A stretch of DNA of 32,838 bases from assembly GCA_900078375.1 (NCBI GenBank), contig FLQS01000060.1:1-32838 (forward strand). The letters are read 5' to 3'. Position 1 is the stretch's first letter. Each line of letters starts with the position of its first letter. A program made the translations under genes and the position numbers. The DNA comes from an uncultured Mycobacterium sp. Its GTDB lineage: Bacteria; Actinomycetota; Actinomycetes; Mycobacteriales; Mycobacteriaceae. The notes under the pieces are model-generated. The model was not told the origin of the DNA, did not search any database, and saw nothing but the letters and a program-made list of their open reading frames with translations. Positions 25,838-32,838 of this stretch are shown here, piece after piece.

Positions 25838-26463
25838 GGCGCGCGCTCCTTGCTGCGCGCGGCAATCCGAGCGAAGAAACCGTCGATGAACTCGTGGGTC
25901 TGCTGCCCGCCGTCGAAGCCGTGCCACAGCATCCTGAGCCGGCCTACGAACTCGTAACAAGCGTCGATCGGAACCAGGTAGCACTCGGGCGGATTCGCCT
26001 CGTCGTCCGGGACCCGGACGAGCAGCGCCTCCACATCGTCGGCGAGCAGACCGACCCTGGGATCTGCCCCGCTGATCGCATTCCAGGCGCCGAGGTCCAG
26101 CTCTGACTCGGTGGCGCCCGCCGGCCCAGGGTAGAACGCCACGGTGCGATCAAGCGCAGAGTTGCGGAAGAAGAACGCCAAGCCGACCGGGATCTGCAGC
26201 GCCTCCCACGCGCGGCGGTCCAGCGCGAACCGAGGAAACGCCAGATACCTGTCCGGCACCGACCGGTACCGAAGCTCGGCGCTCCCGTCGGTGAACAGCA
26301 GGTGGCAACTACGGCAGACGCACATCAGTTGGCGGCCAGCGACATTCACGACGTGCTGATGCTCGTCGGCGATCGCCTCGGAGCACATCTCACACCGTTC
26401 GCCTATCGGCTCGGGTGCGCGCCGGTTGGTGATGCGCGCCAAGACGTCGAAGGGGCTGGTCAT
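25834..26463 (-). CDS. DUF5947 family protein with a four-Cys site
   Basis: A 209-aa protein. Near the N-terminus there are two CxxC pairs, CEMC (about residue 24-27) and CRSC (about 50-53), enclosing HQHVVNVAGRQLMCV; this looks like a zinc-ribbon or iron-binding knuckle. The rest has RYLAFPRFALDRRAWEALQIPVGLAFFF and ECYLVPIDACYEFVGRLR. DUF5947 proteins accompany group 1h hydrogenases in actinobacteria; the role is unknown. Both ends overlap neighbours as ATGA. The metal site makes electron transfer or metal-cluster assembly plausible, but nothing here proves either. Confidence 0.82.
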   Translation of the reverse strand: MTSPFDVLARITNRRAPEPIGERCEMCSEAIADEHQHVVNVAGRQLMCVCRSCHLLFTDGSAELRYRSVPDRYLAFPRFALDRRAWEALQIPVGLAFFFRNSALDRTVAFYPGPAGATESELDLGAWNAISGADPRVGLLADDVEALLVRVPDDEANPPECYLVPIDACYEFVGRLRMLWHGFDGGQQTHEFIDGFFARIAARSKERAP

Positions 26464-27410
26464 GCGAAGAGACCCGCCGGTGTGTGCTGGCGGGCAATGG
26501 ATAGCACGCCGTCGCGGATCAGCAGTGGCATCGGATCGAGGTGCGTATCCGGCCGGTCCATCCCTGCCCCGGCGTGGACGACGTCGAAGTGCGCGTGGCA
26601 GCGGGGGCACCGCAGCACGGGGTCGGCACCGGCGCCCATCCCGCGATGCAACGCCGCGCCCGCCAACGAGCCGTCGCAGCCCGGGCAATGGTCGCGGTAC
26701 GCGAACAGTTGGTCCCCGATGCGGCAGGCCAGCACGCTGGTATCGGCGACGAGAAAACCCCCGACCTCGCCGGGTGACAGCCCGGCAATATCGGGAACTT
26801 GATGCCAGGTCGTTGCGCCGTGTCCGTCCGTGTGGAGTCGAGCCATCAGTGATTCGGCGGGAATCACCGCGGTGGTGAGTTCCGGTTCGGCAGTGACGAC
26901 TTCGATGGAGGAAACCTCGGGTGCCGCGGCCCGCACCGCGTCTTCGACCGCGAGTTCCAGTGTCACCGACGACGAAGGGCAGCTCTTGCAGCTGCCCTGG
27001 AATTGCAGCCGAACGACACCGTCGTCGACGCCGAGCAAGGACACGTCACCGCCGTGGGAGCCGAGGTAGGGCCGCACGCTGTCCAGCGCGTCGGACACTC
27101 GGCGGTGCACATCGTGGGGGTGCAGGCCGTGCACCAACAGCAGGCTGGCCACCAGCTCATCGGCCACCAGACGAGCCGTCACGGCCGGGTCATCGACCAG
27201 GTCCATGACCCGATGCAGGCCGGCCCCGTAGACGTCGACTACCTCGCCGACGAGCTGCTCGGCGCGTTCGCGCGCGGCCGTGCCGCCGACTCCGGTGGCA
27301 TCCAGCAGCGTCTGAATCCGATCGCCCGCCAGCCGCCACTGCGCGTTTCCTTCGAAATCCGCGGAGTCACTGGGCTTTTCCGACTGGCTTTCCGATCCAG
27401 GTTTGCCCAT
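26460..27410 (-). CDS. hhyE: NifU-C/Rieske-like fusion, probable Hhy electron-transfer protein
   Basis: A 316-aa two-domain iron-sulfur protein. Residues about 95-170 are a NifU C-terminal domain: RPYLGSHGGDVSLLGVDDG then C141 and C144 in GSCKSCPSSS, which in NifU hold a [4Fe-4S] cluster. Residues about 200-305 resemble a Rieske domain, but the boxes read HCPGC (C242, C245) and CPRCHAHFD (C268, C271, then H272 and H274). The first box therefore lacks the Cys-x-His of true Rieske proteins, and four cysteines in two CxxC pairs are available. In M. smegmatis a protein of this kind next to the hydrogenase subunits (HhyE) is proposed to carry electrons to the quinone pool. It starts three bases after hhyL and ends overlapping DUF5947. 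Confidence 0.85.
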   Translation of the reverse strand: MGKPGSESQSEKPSDSADFEGNAQWRLAGDRIQTLLDATGVGGTAARERAEQLVGEVVDVYGAGLHRVMDLVDDPAVTARLVADELVASLLLVHGLHPHDVHRRVSDALDSVRPYLGSHGGDVSLLGVDDGVVRLQFQGSCKSCPSSSVTLELAVEDAVRAAAPEVSSIEVVTAEPELTTAVIPAESLMARLHTDGHGATTWHQVPDIAGLSPGEVGGFLVADTSVLACRIGDQLFAYRDHCPGCDGSLAGAALHRGMGAGADPVLRCPRCHAHFDVVHAGAGMDRPDTHLDPMPLLIRDGVLSIARQHTPAGLFA

Positions 27411-27413
27411 GCA

Positions 27414-29210
27414 TTACTCCCCGGTAACGGACTGGGTGGGGGAGTGCAGCTTCTGCAGCGACTTGCCCTCGCCGAGGTACATATGTACGCCGCAAGGCAG
27501 GCAGGGGTCGAAACTGCGCACGGTGCGCATGATGTCGATGCCCTTGAAGTGATCCCGATCGTTCTCCTCGAAGATCGGCTGGCCTTGCACGGCATCTTCG
27601 TAGGGGCCGGGCGTCCCGTAGCTGTCCCGCGGGTTGGCGTTCCACGGGGTCGGCGGGTACGGATGATAGTTCGCAATCTTGCCGTCGCGAATCACCATGT
27701 GATGCGATAGCACTCCACGCACCGCCTCGGTGAAACCGCATCCGATGGCTTCGTCGGGCACCTCGAACTTCTCCCACGTCTTCGTGCGCCCCGCCCGAAT
27801 CTCCACCAGCGCCTTCTCGGCGAAATGCAGTGCGCAGGCGGCAGCGTAGGCCTGGAAGTACGTCCGTGCGCGGTTGCGCTCGATGGTGTTGCTGCCGTAC
27901 TCCGGGATCTTCCACTCGAATTCGACCGGACCCTTCAGGGCGGTCTTCGGGAGGTTGATCTGCACACTGTGACCCGTCGACTTGACGTAACCGACGTCGA
28001 CGAGGCCGGCCAGCGCCGTTGCCCACAGCCGGGCCAATGGTCCGCCGCCGGTGTCCAGTGCGAGGTGGTCCTTGCCGTCGAACCACCGCGGCGACATCAC
28101 CCAGCTGTACTTGTCCTCCATGTCGCGCTTCTGGGGGTGCGGGTTGGTGTGCTGGTTCCATGGGTGCCGCCGGTCGACCGGATTACCCAACGGATCGGTC
28201 TTGACGAACATCTCCTGGTCGGTCCAGTCGTCGTAATACGAACTCCCCAAAAGGATTCGAATACCCAGGTTGATGTCGACAAGCGACGTGGTCACCAGCT
28301 TGCCGTCGACGACGACGCCAGGGGTGACGAACATCGCGCGACCCCACTTCTCCATGTCCTTATAGGCGAAGTTGCACACCTCGGGATCCTGGAACGAGCC
28401 CCAGCAGCCCAGCAGTGTGCGACGCAGACCCACCTTGTCGTAACCGGGCAGCGCCTCGTAGAAGAAATCGAACAGGTCGTCGTGCATGGGCACGACCTTC
28501 TTCATGAGCTCGACGTAGCGCATCAACCGTGACATGTAGTCGGTCATCAGCTGGATGGTGGCGACGGTGCCCACCCCACCCGGATACAGCGTGGACGGAT
28601 GGACGTGCCGCCCTTCCATCAGGCAGAACATCTCCCGTGTCGACCGGCTGACCTGTAACGCTTCGCGGTAGAAATCCCCGGTGAACGGATTCAGCGCACG
28701 CATGATGTCGGCGATCGTGCGATAGCCGTGCGCGTCGGCGTGCGGTGACTGCGTGTTCTCGGCCTTGGCCAACACGCTCGGGTTGGTCTCGGACACCATC
28801 TTCTCGCAGTAGTCCACGCCGACCAGATTCTCTTGGAAGATGTTGTGGTCGAACATGTATTCAGCGGCCTCGCCGAGGTTCACAATCCACTCGCCCAGGT
28901 GTGGCGGCTGTACGCCGTACGCCATGTTCTGCGTGTAACACGAACAGGTCGCGTGGTTGTCACCGCAGATCCCGCAGATGCGACTGGTGATGAAGTGCGC
29001 GTCGCGAGGATCCTTGCCCTTCATGAAGATCGAGTAACCGCGGAAGATCGACGAGGTGCTGTGGCACTCGACGACTTCCTTGTTGTCGAAGTCGATCTTG
29101 GTGTAAATGCCGAGGCTGCCGACGATACGGGTGATGGGATCCCATGCCATTTCCACCAATTGGCCAGGATCCCGCTTCGCGTGTGTCGGCTCAGGAATGA
29201 TCGTTGTCAT
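27414..29210 (-). CDS. hhyL: [NiFe]-hydrogenase large subunit, group 1h
   Basis: A 598-aa catalytic subunit that oxidises H2 at the Ni-Fe site. The N-terminal ligand box is RICGICGDNHATC, with C79, C82 and H86. The C-terminal box is DPCLPCGVH (C570, C573, H576), followed by 22 residues expected to be cut off during maturation. Length and both boxes fit the actinobacterial group 1h (Hhy) class, known for high-affinity, oxygen-tolerant uptake of trace H2, rather than group 2a (Huc). ATG 29210 is the start and hhyS lies 46 bp upstream. The expected partners are HhyS and the fusion protein downstream. The protein has no membrane segment. Confidence 0.95.
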   Translation of the reverse strand: MTTIIPEPTHAKRDPGQLVEMAWDPITRIVGSLGIYTKIDFDNKEVVECHSTSSIFRGYSIFMKGKDPRDAHFITSRICGICGDNHATCSCYTQNMAYGVQPPHLGEWIVNLGEAAEYMFDHNIFQENLVGVDYCEKMVSETNPSVLAKAENTQSPHADAHGYRTIADIMRALNPFTGDFYREALQVSRSTREMFCLMEGRHVHPSTLYPGGVGTVATIQLMTDYMSRLMRYVELMKKVVPMHDDLFDFFYEALPGYDKVGLRRTLLGCWGSFQDPEVCNFAYKDMEKWGRAMFVTPGVVVDGKLVTTSLVDINLGIRILLGSSYYDDWTDQEMFVKTDPLGNPVDRRHPWNQHTNPHPQKRDMEDKYSWVMSPRWFDGKDHLALDTGGGPLARLWATALAGLVDVGYVKSTGHSVQINLPKTALKGPVEFEWKIPEYGSNTIERNRARTYFQAYAAACALHFAEKALVEIRAGRTKTWEKFEVPDEAIGCGFTEAVRGVLSHHMVIRDGKIANYHPYPPTPWNANPRDSYGTPGPYEDAVQGQPIFEENDRDHFKGIDIMRTVRSFDPCLPCGVHMYLGEGKSLQKLHSPTQSVTGE

Positions 29211-29256
29211 CGAACTTCGCTCTCTGTCTGGACCGGTGAAATGGTCGGGTCGGCAC

Positions 29257-30312
<1,056 letters not shown>

Positions 30313-30373
30313 GATCGCAGCTCTCCGGGGTCGGGCTGGACCCCTGCGCCACCGGAGTCGACCGTCGGCCCAC

Positions 30374-30433
30374 TTGCGCGACGCTAATTTCCCGGTCTAC
30401 ACCCGGGGGAAAGCGCGTGTCAACGCCGTGTCA
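30374..30433 (-). promoter_or_regulatory. Putative hhyS promoter with GTGTCA-type repeats
   Basis: On the minus strand TTGACA (30423-30418), an 18-bp spacer and TAGACC (30399-30394) form a SigA-like promoter in the 194-bp hypB-hhyS gap. Two copies of GTGTCA (plus strand 30417-30422 and 30428-30433), 11 bp apart, overlap and flank the -35. TTAGCGTCG at the start-point region (within 30374-30387) resembles half of the palindrome at 20533-20548. Such helical-turn spacing would suit a NarL-type regulator; this is unproven. It would give hhyS a start independent of hypAB. Confidence 0.5.
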
Positions 30434-30506
30434 GAACTATTCAGTATCTGCCCGCATTCACAGCATTCTGGCCAAGTGTCGTCATAATGCCGCTCGCCGT
30501 GGGCCG

Positions 30507-31295
30507 TCAGGTGCCGGCGTTGGTCGGGGTGCCTGCGACAAACCGGCGTAGCCAGCCGAACCACGCCGCCATGCCTTCGCCCGTTTGGGCGCTCACCGGC
30601 AAGATCGTCGCGGTCGGATTGACCTCGCGGACGTGGGCGATGTACGTGTCGATGTCGGCTTCGAGGTAGGGCGCGAGGTCGATCTTGTTGAGCAGGACCA
30701 CATCCACCGAGCGAAACATCACCGGGTACTTCAGCGGCTTGTCCTCACCCTCGGTGAGGGAGTAGACCATCGCCTTGGCGTGCTCTCCGACGTCGAACTC
30801 GGCCGGGCAGACCAGGTTGCCGACGTTCTCGACGATGACGAGATCGAGGCCGGGAAGGTCCAGGCCCTGCAGCGCTCGGTTGACCATCGGTGCGTCCAGG
30901 TGACATTCGCCGCCGAAGCCGTTGTTGGTGTTGAGCAGCGAGACCTGCGCCCCCCGGCCGCCGAGCTTGGCGGCGTCGAGGTCGGTGGCGATGTCGCCTT
31001 CGATCACCCCGACGGCGAGCTCACCCCTTAGTTCGTCAAGCGTGGCGGCGAGCACGGTGGTCTTGCCCGAGCCGGGGGAGCTCATCAGGTTGAGTGCACG
31101 AATCCCGTTGCGCTCGAAGGCATTCCGGTTCAAATCCGCACGGACGTCGTTTTCGGCGAAAATCGACTCCAGCACGTCCACCCGTTGGGGGCCGGTGTCG
31201 TAGCCGCTGTGGTCCCCGTGGTCCCCGTGGTCCCCGTGGTCGTCGTGCTCATGGCTGTGCACAGTGCCGTCGTCGTGCCGGTGAAATCTACCCAC
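30507..31295 (-). CDS. hypB: Hydrogenase nickel-insertion GTPase HypB
   Basis: A SIMIBI-class GTPase of about 262 aa that delivers nickel to the large subunit with HypA. A His/Asp/Gly-rich N-terminal tract (HSHEHDDHGDHGDHGDHSGYD) can store nickel or zinc. The P-loop is LMSSPGSGKTT, with the downstream GDIATDLDAAKL, LDLVIVENVGNLVCP and VDVVLLNKIDLAP G-motifs. GTG 31295 is preferred because GAAAGG lies eight bases upstream; a GTG at 31304 is three codons earlier but too close to that site. Three 9-bp DNA repeats encode the HGD repeats. The leader carries an 18-bp tandem duplication containing the ribosome-binding site. Confidence 0.93.
   Translation of the reverse strand: MGRFHRHDDGTVHSHEHDDHGDHGDHGDHSGYDTGPQRVDVLESIFAENDVRADLNRNAFERNGIRALNLMSSPGSGKTTVLAATLDELRGELAVGVIEGDIATDLDAAKLGGRGAQVSLLNTNNGFGGECHLDAPMVNRALQGLDLPGLDLVIVENVGNLVCPAEFDVGEHAKAMVYSLTEGEDKPLKYPVMFRSVDVVLLNKIDLAPYLEADIDTYIAHVREVNPTATILPVSAQTGEGMAAWFGWLRRFVAGTPTNAGT
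31211..31237. repeat. 9-bp tandem repeat, three copies, in the hypB His tract
   Basis: GGTCCCCGT repeats perfectly at 31211-31219, 31220-31228 and 31229-31237. On the coding strand it specifies His-Gly-Asp units. In-frame copy-number change would lengthen or shorten the metal-binding tract without breaking HypB. Confidence 0.85.
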
Positions 31296-31304
31296 GGTGG
31301 CCAC

Positions 31305-31340
31305 CTTTCATTGAAACGACGCCTTTCATTGAAACGACGC
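31305..31340. repeat. 18-bp tandem duplication in the hypB leader
   Basis: CTTTCATTGAAACGACGC occurs twice back to back (31305-31322 and 31323-31340) between hypA and hypB. On the minus strand each unit contains ATGAAAG, so the ribosome-binding purines and an ATG are duplicated. Reading from the upstream ATG gives a 13-codon frame ending in TAG within the first codons of hypB. Confidence 0.85.
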
Positions 31341-31343
31341 GCG

Positions 31344-31679
31344 TCACGACACATCCAGTGACATCACCTGGAACTCCTCACCCCTGACCACCTCGACGTC
31401 GCTGCTGTCGCATTCCGGGCAGCACACCGACCACCGTGAGGCGATCTCCGACTGTCGGTGGCACGAGCGGCACATCACCTCGGCCGGGACCAGTTCGAGT
31501 TCGAGCTCTGTGTCGGGCATGCACTCGTGCTCGCGGACCAGGGTCCAGCAGAAGGACAACGAGTCCGGCACAATCTGCCGGAGCGCGCCGACCTGGACAC
31601 GCACCACATCGACATGCCGATCGGCGGCATAGGGTCTCACGACGCCAGCGATCGCATGGCACAGCGACAGCTCATGCAC
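31344..31679 (-). CDS. hypA: Hydrogenase nickel-insertion chaperone HypA
   Basis: A 111-aa metallochaperone that binds Ni2+ and hands it to the large subunit with HypB. It begins MHELSLCHAI; His2 and Glu3 are the nickel site. A zinc ribbon is formed by CRSC (about residues 70-73) and CPEC (about 87-90). GTG 31679 is the start because it gives the required MHE N-terminus; the ATG overlapping it is out of frame. It leads the minus-strand hydrogenase array, with hypB about 50 bp downstream. Confidence 0.93.
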   Translation of the reverse strand: MHELSLCHAIAGVVRPYAADRHVDVVRVQVGALRQIVPDSLSFCWTLVREHECMPDTELELELVPAEVMCRSCHRQSEIASRWSVCCPECDSSDVEVVRGEEFQVMSLDVS

Positions 31680-31938
31680 TGTTGTTCACCGCCGCCTCCA
31701 CGTGGACTCTCCTTCACCCTCCTCGCCGCACGGACTGCACGAGTACCGCGCTACAACGCTAGCGCTCCGCGATGGTCGTCCTGAGGTGAATGGCACCGCA
31801 GAAAAACGCAGACTTCCTGTGCGAAATTCTGATTGTCGCCCTCGCCGGGCGCGGCTAGCGTGATCACGACTGACCTGCGCGGAAAGCCCCTTACCGCGTA
31901 CGGCCTGTGATGGTCCGACCGGAAAGGAAGGAAGGCAC
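31680..31938. promoter_or_regulatory. Divergent hypA/hypC control region
   Basis: 259 bp without a gene separate the two maturation genes. On the plus strand TTGTCG (31833-31838), a 17-bp spacer and TAGCGT (31856-31861) form a good SigA-like promoter for hypC, with a leader of about 70 nt. On the minus strand another TAGCGT, inside the GCTAGC dyad near 31758, could be the hypA -10, but its -35 is poor. Confidence 0.5.
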
Positions 31939-32196
31939 ATGTGCCTCGGCGTGCCCGGCAAGGTTTCCGATATCTGGGAAGCTGGGGGTACGCGGATGTC
32001 TACCGTCGACTTCGGCGGAAGTACCAAGACCGTCTGCCTGGCCTATCTGCCTGACCTGAAGGTCGGCGACTACACGATCGTGCACGCCGGCTACGCGATC
32101 AGCCGCCTCGACGAGGACTCAGCGTTGGAGACGCGCAAGATGTTCGACGAGCTCGGCCTTTTCGACGACGAGGACGACCGGGCGTCCAGCGCCTGA
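31939..32196 (+). CDS. hypC: HypC-family hydrogenase maturation chaperone (copy 2)
   Basis: An 85-aa HypC/HupF protein beginning MCLGVPGKV, with the essential Cys2. The core reads MSTVDFGGSTKTVCLAYL and GDYTIVHAGYAISRLDED, and the tail is acidic. AAGGAAGG stands before ATG 31939, and a SigA-like promoter lies 78-106 bp upstream. It is divergent from hypA and is not followed by hypD or hypE as usual; gap comes next. It shares only the fold signature with the copy at 22942-23208, so the two are probably specialised (for example one for the HypD complex and one for HhyL or another hydrogenase). Confidence 0.92.
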   Translation: MCLGVPGKVSDIWEAGGTRMSTVDFGGSTKTVCLAYLPDLKVGDYTIVHAGYAISRLDEDSALETRKMFDELGLFDDEDDRASSA

Positions 32197-32215
32197 GCCG
32201 CCCGTCAACGGCGGC
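32197..32215 (+). terminator. GC hairpin right after hypC
   Basis: GCCGCC, a 7-nt loop and GGCGGC immediately follow the hypC stop codon. There is no T-run, which is usual for mycobacterial hairpin terminators. It would separate hypC from gap. Confidence 0.5.
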
Positions 32216-32444
32216 CGTCGAGCAGGTGATATGGAATCCCTGTCGCGCAGCGCATGCCAAACCATCTTCTCGACACCGGCGTTGTCTTCCTGGCTCGCTG
32301 GCTCGCCGGCGTAGGTGAGGGCAGCCCCGCTGGATTGTCGGGCGCAGCCGGAGAGCGAACTGGACGGTATTTTGTGGCACGACTTTCGATCACTCGATTG
32401 CCTAGGCTGGCGGCGAGCATTCGTCAATGAATAGAGGAGACAAC
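32216..32444. other. Leader region of gap
   Basis: About 230 bp without a recognisable gene. TAGGCT (32403-32408) could be a -10 with transcription starting about 30 nt before the GTG, though no good -35 is seen. GAGGAGA lies just before the start codon. A short CTGGCTCG tandem occurs near 32285-32300. Confidence 0.35.
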
Positions 32445-32838
32445 GTGACCATCCGGGTTGGCGTTAATGGTTTCGGTCGTATTGGACGCAATTTTTACCG
32501 GGCTTTGGCAACTCAGCAGGCCGAGGGTAGGGCCAGGGACATTGAGATCGTGGCCGTTAACGATCTCACCGATAACGCCACCCTGGCGCATCTGCTCAAG
32601 TTCGACTCGATCCTGGGCCGCCTACCCGACGACGTCAGCCTCGAGGGTGAGGACACGATCGTGATCGGCGCCACGAAGATCAAGGCGCTGGAGGTCAAAG
32701 AGGGACCGGCCGCGCTGCCGTGGGGTGATTTGGGGGTGGATGTGGTCGTCGAGTCGACCGGCATCTTCACCAACGCTGCCAAGGCCAAGGGCCACCTGGA
32801 CGCGGGTGCCAAGAAGGTCATCATCTCCGCGCCGGCCA
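32445..32838 (+). CDS. gap: Glyceraldehyde-3-phosphate dehydrogenase, 5' part
   Basis: The first 131 codons of a type-I GAPDH, cut by the window end. GAPDH oxidises glyceraldehyde-3-phosphate with NAD+ and phosphate in glycolysis. The NAD-binding Rossmann motif VGVNGFGRIGRNFYRA is at the N-terminus, followed by VAVNDLTDNATLAHLLKFDS and VVVESTGIF, ending KKVIISAPA. The catalytic Cys lies beyond the window. GTG 32445 is preceded by GAGGAGA at a good distance. In M. tuberculosis gap lies with pgk and tpi far from the FAS-II region, so this location next to hyp genes is different: either a rearrangement or a second copy. Confidence 0.93.
   Translation, partial: MTIRVGVNGFGRIGRNFYRALATQQAEGRARDIEIVAVNDLTDNATLAHLLKFDSILGRLPDDVSLEGEDTIVIGATKIKALEVKEGPAALPWGDLGVDVVVESTGIFTNAAKAKGHLDAGAKKVIISAPA

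Noticed and set aside
30434..30506. Sigma-54-like -24/-12 promoter in the hypB-hhyS gap
   Set aside because: A TTGGC segment is present, but no GC doublet at the right spacing, and mycobacteria are not known to have sigma-54.
31305..31340. Possible CRISPR or operator array
   Set aside because: A two-copy back-to-back duplication without spacers, confined to the hypB leader.

Overview
The window is GC-rich actinobacterial DNA, almost certainly from an environmental Mycobacterium/Mycolicibacterium. The strongest evidence is a complete mycolic-acid FAS-II operon (fabD-acpM-kasA-kasB-accD6) with its PucR-type regulator mabR and aceE just upstream. Its order follows, in reverse orientation, what I recall of the M. 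tuberculosis Rv2238c-Rv2252 neighbourhood: ahpE, Rv2239c-like, Rv2240c-like, aceE, mabR, fabD, acpM, kasA, kasB, accD6, glpD1, TetR, FAD oxidase, diacylglycerol kinase.

Layout. (1) 1-2078 is a decayed edge. It holds an insertion sequence with a D,D(35)E transposase and doubled terminal repeats, followed by three gene remnants on both strands. (2) 2075-6751 is a lipid/glycerol-phosphate block. A translationally coupled alkyl-DHAP-synthase-like oxidase and diacylglycerol kinase run leftward; a TetR regulator and glycerol-3-phosphate dehydrogenase run rightward from a 17-bp divergent gap. (3) 6753-8840 is an aldo/keto reductase with a divergent AraC regulator. (4) 8842-18471 (minus strand) is aceE, mabR and the FAS-II operon, with a strong inverted repeat in the fabD promoter matching the described type of MabR operator. 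(5) 18624-20289 holds a small lipoprotein, a DUF3052 protein, the 1-Cys peroxiredoxin ahpE and tRNA-Val(UAC).

(6) 20290-32196 is an accessory [NiFe]-hydrogenase region beginning just after the tRNA. A two-TM small protein and a NarL-type response regulator/GAF histidine kinase pair run rightward. Converging on them is an approximately 8.7-kb minus-strand array: hypA, hypB, hhyS, hhyL, a NifU/Rieske-like fusion, DUF5947, DUF6084, a 451-aa conserved protein, a 39-aa DUF6893 membrane peptide, a maturation protease and hypC. A second hypC lies divergently. The small subunit shows the Cys-x-x-Asp proximal-cluster pattern and the large subunit the CGVH C-terminus of group 1h (Hhy) enzymes, the high-affinity H2 oxidisers that scavenge atmospheric H2. 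hypD, hypE and hypF are absent, so maturation needs genes elsewhere. (7) 32445-end is the 5' part of gap (GAPDH).

The parts most worth attention are in the hydrogenase array: the electron-transfer fusion whose Rieske boxes carry CxxC pairs instead of Cys/His pairs; the 39-aa single-pass peptide, which could be the otherwise missing membrane link; the unexplained DUF5947/DUF6084/451-aa trio; two divergent HypC proteins; and recurrent DNA motifs near the hydrogenase and regulator promoters. All functional statements are from reading the sequence and from family knowledge; no searches were run.
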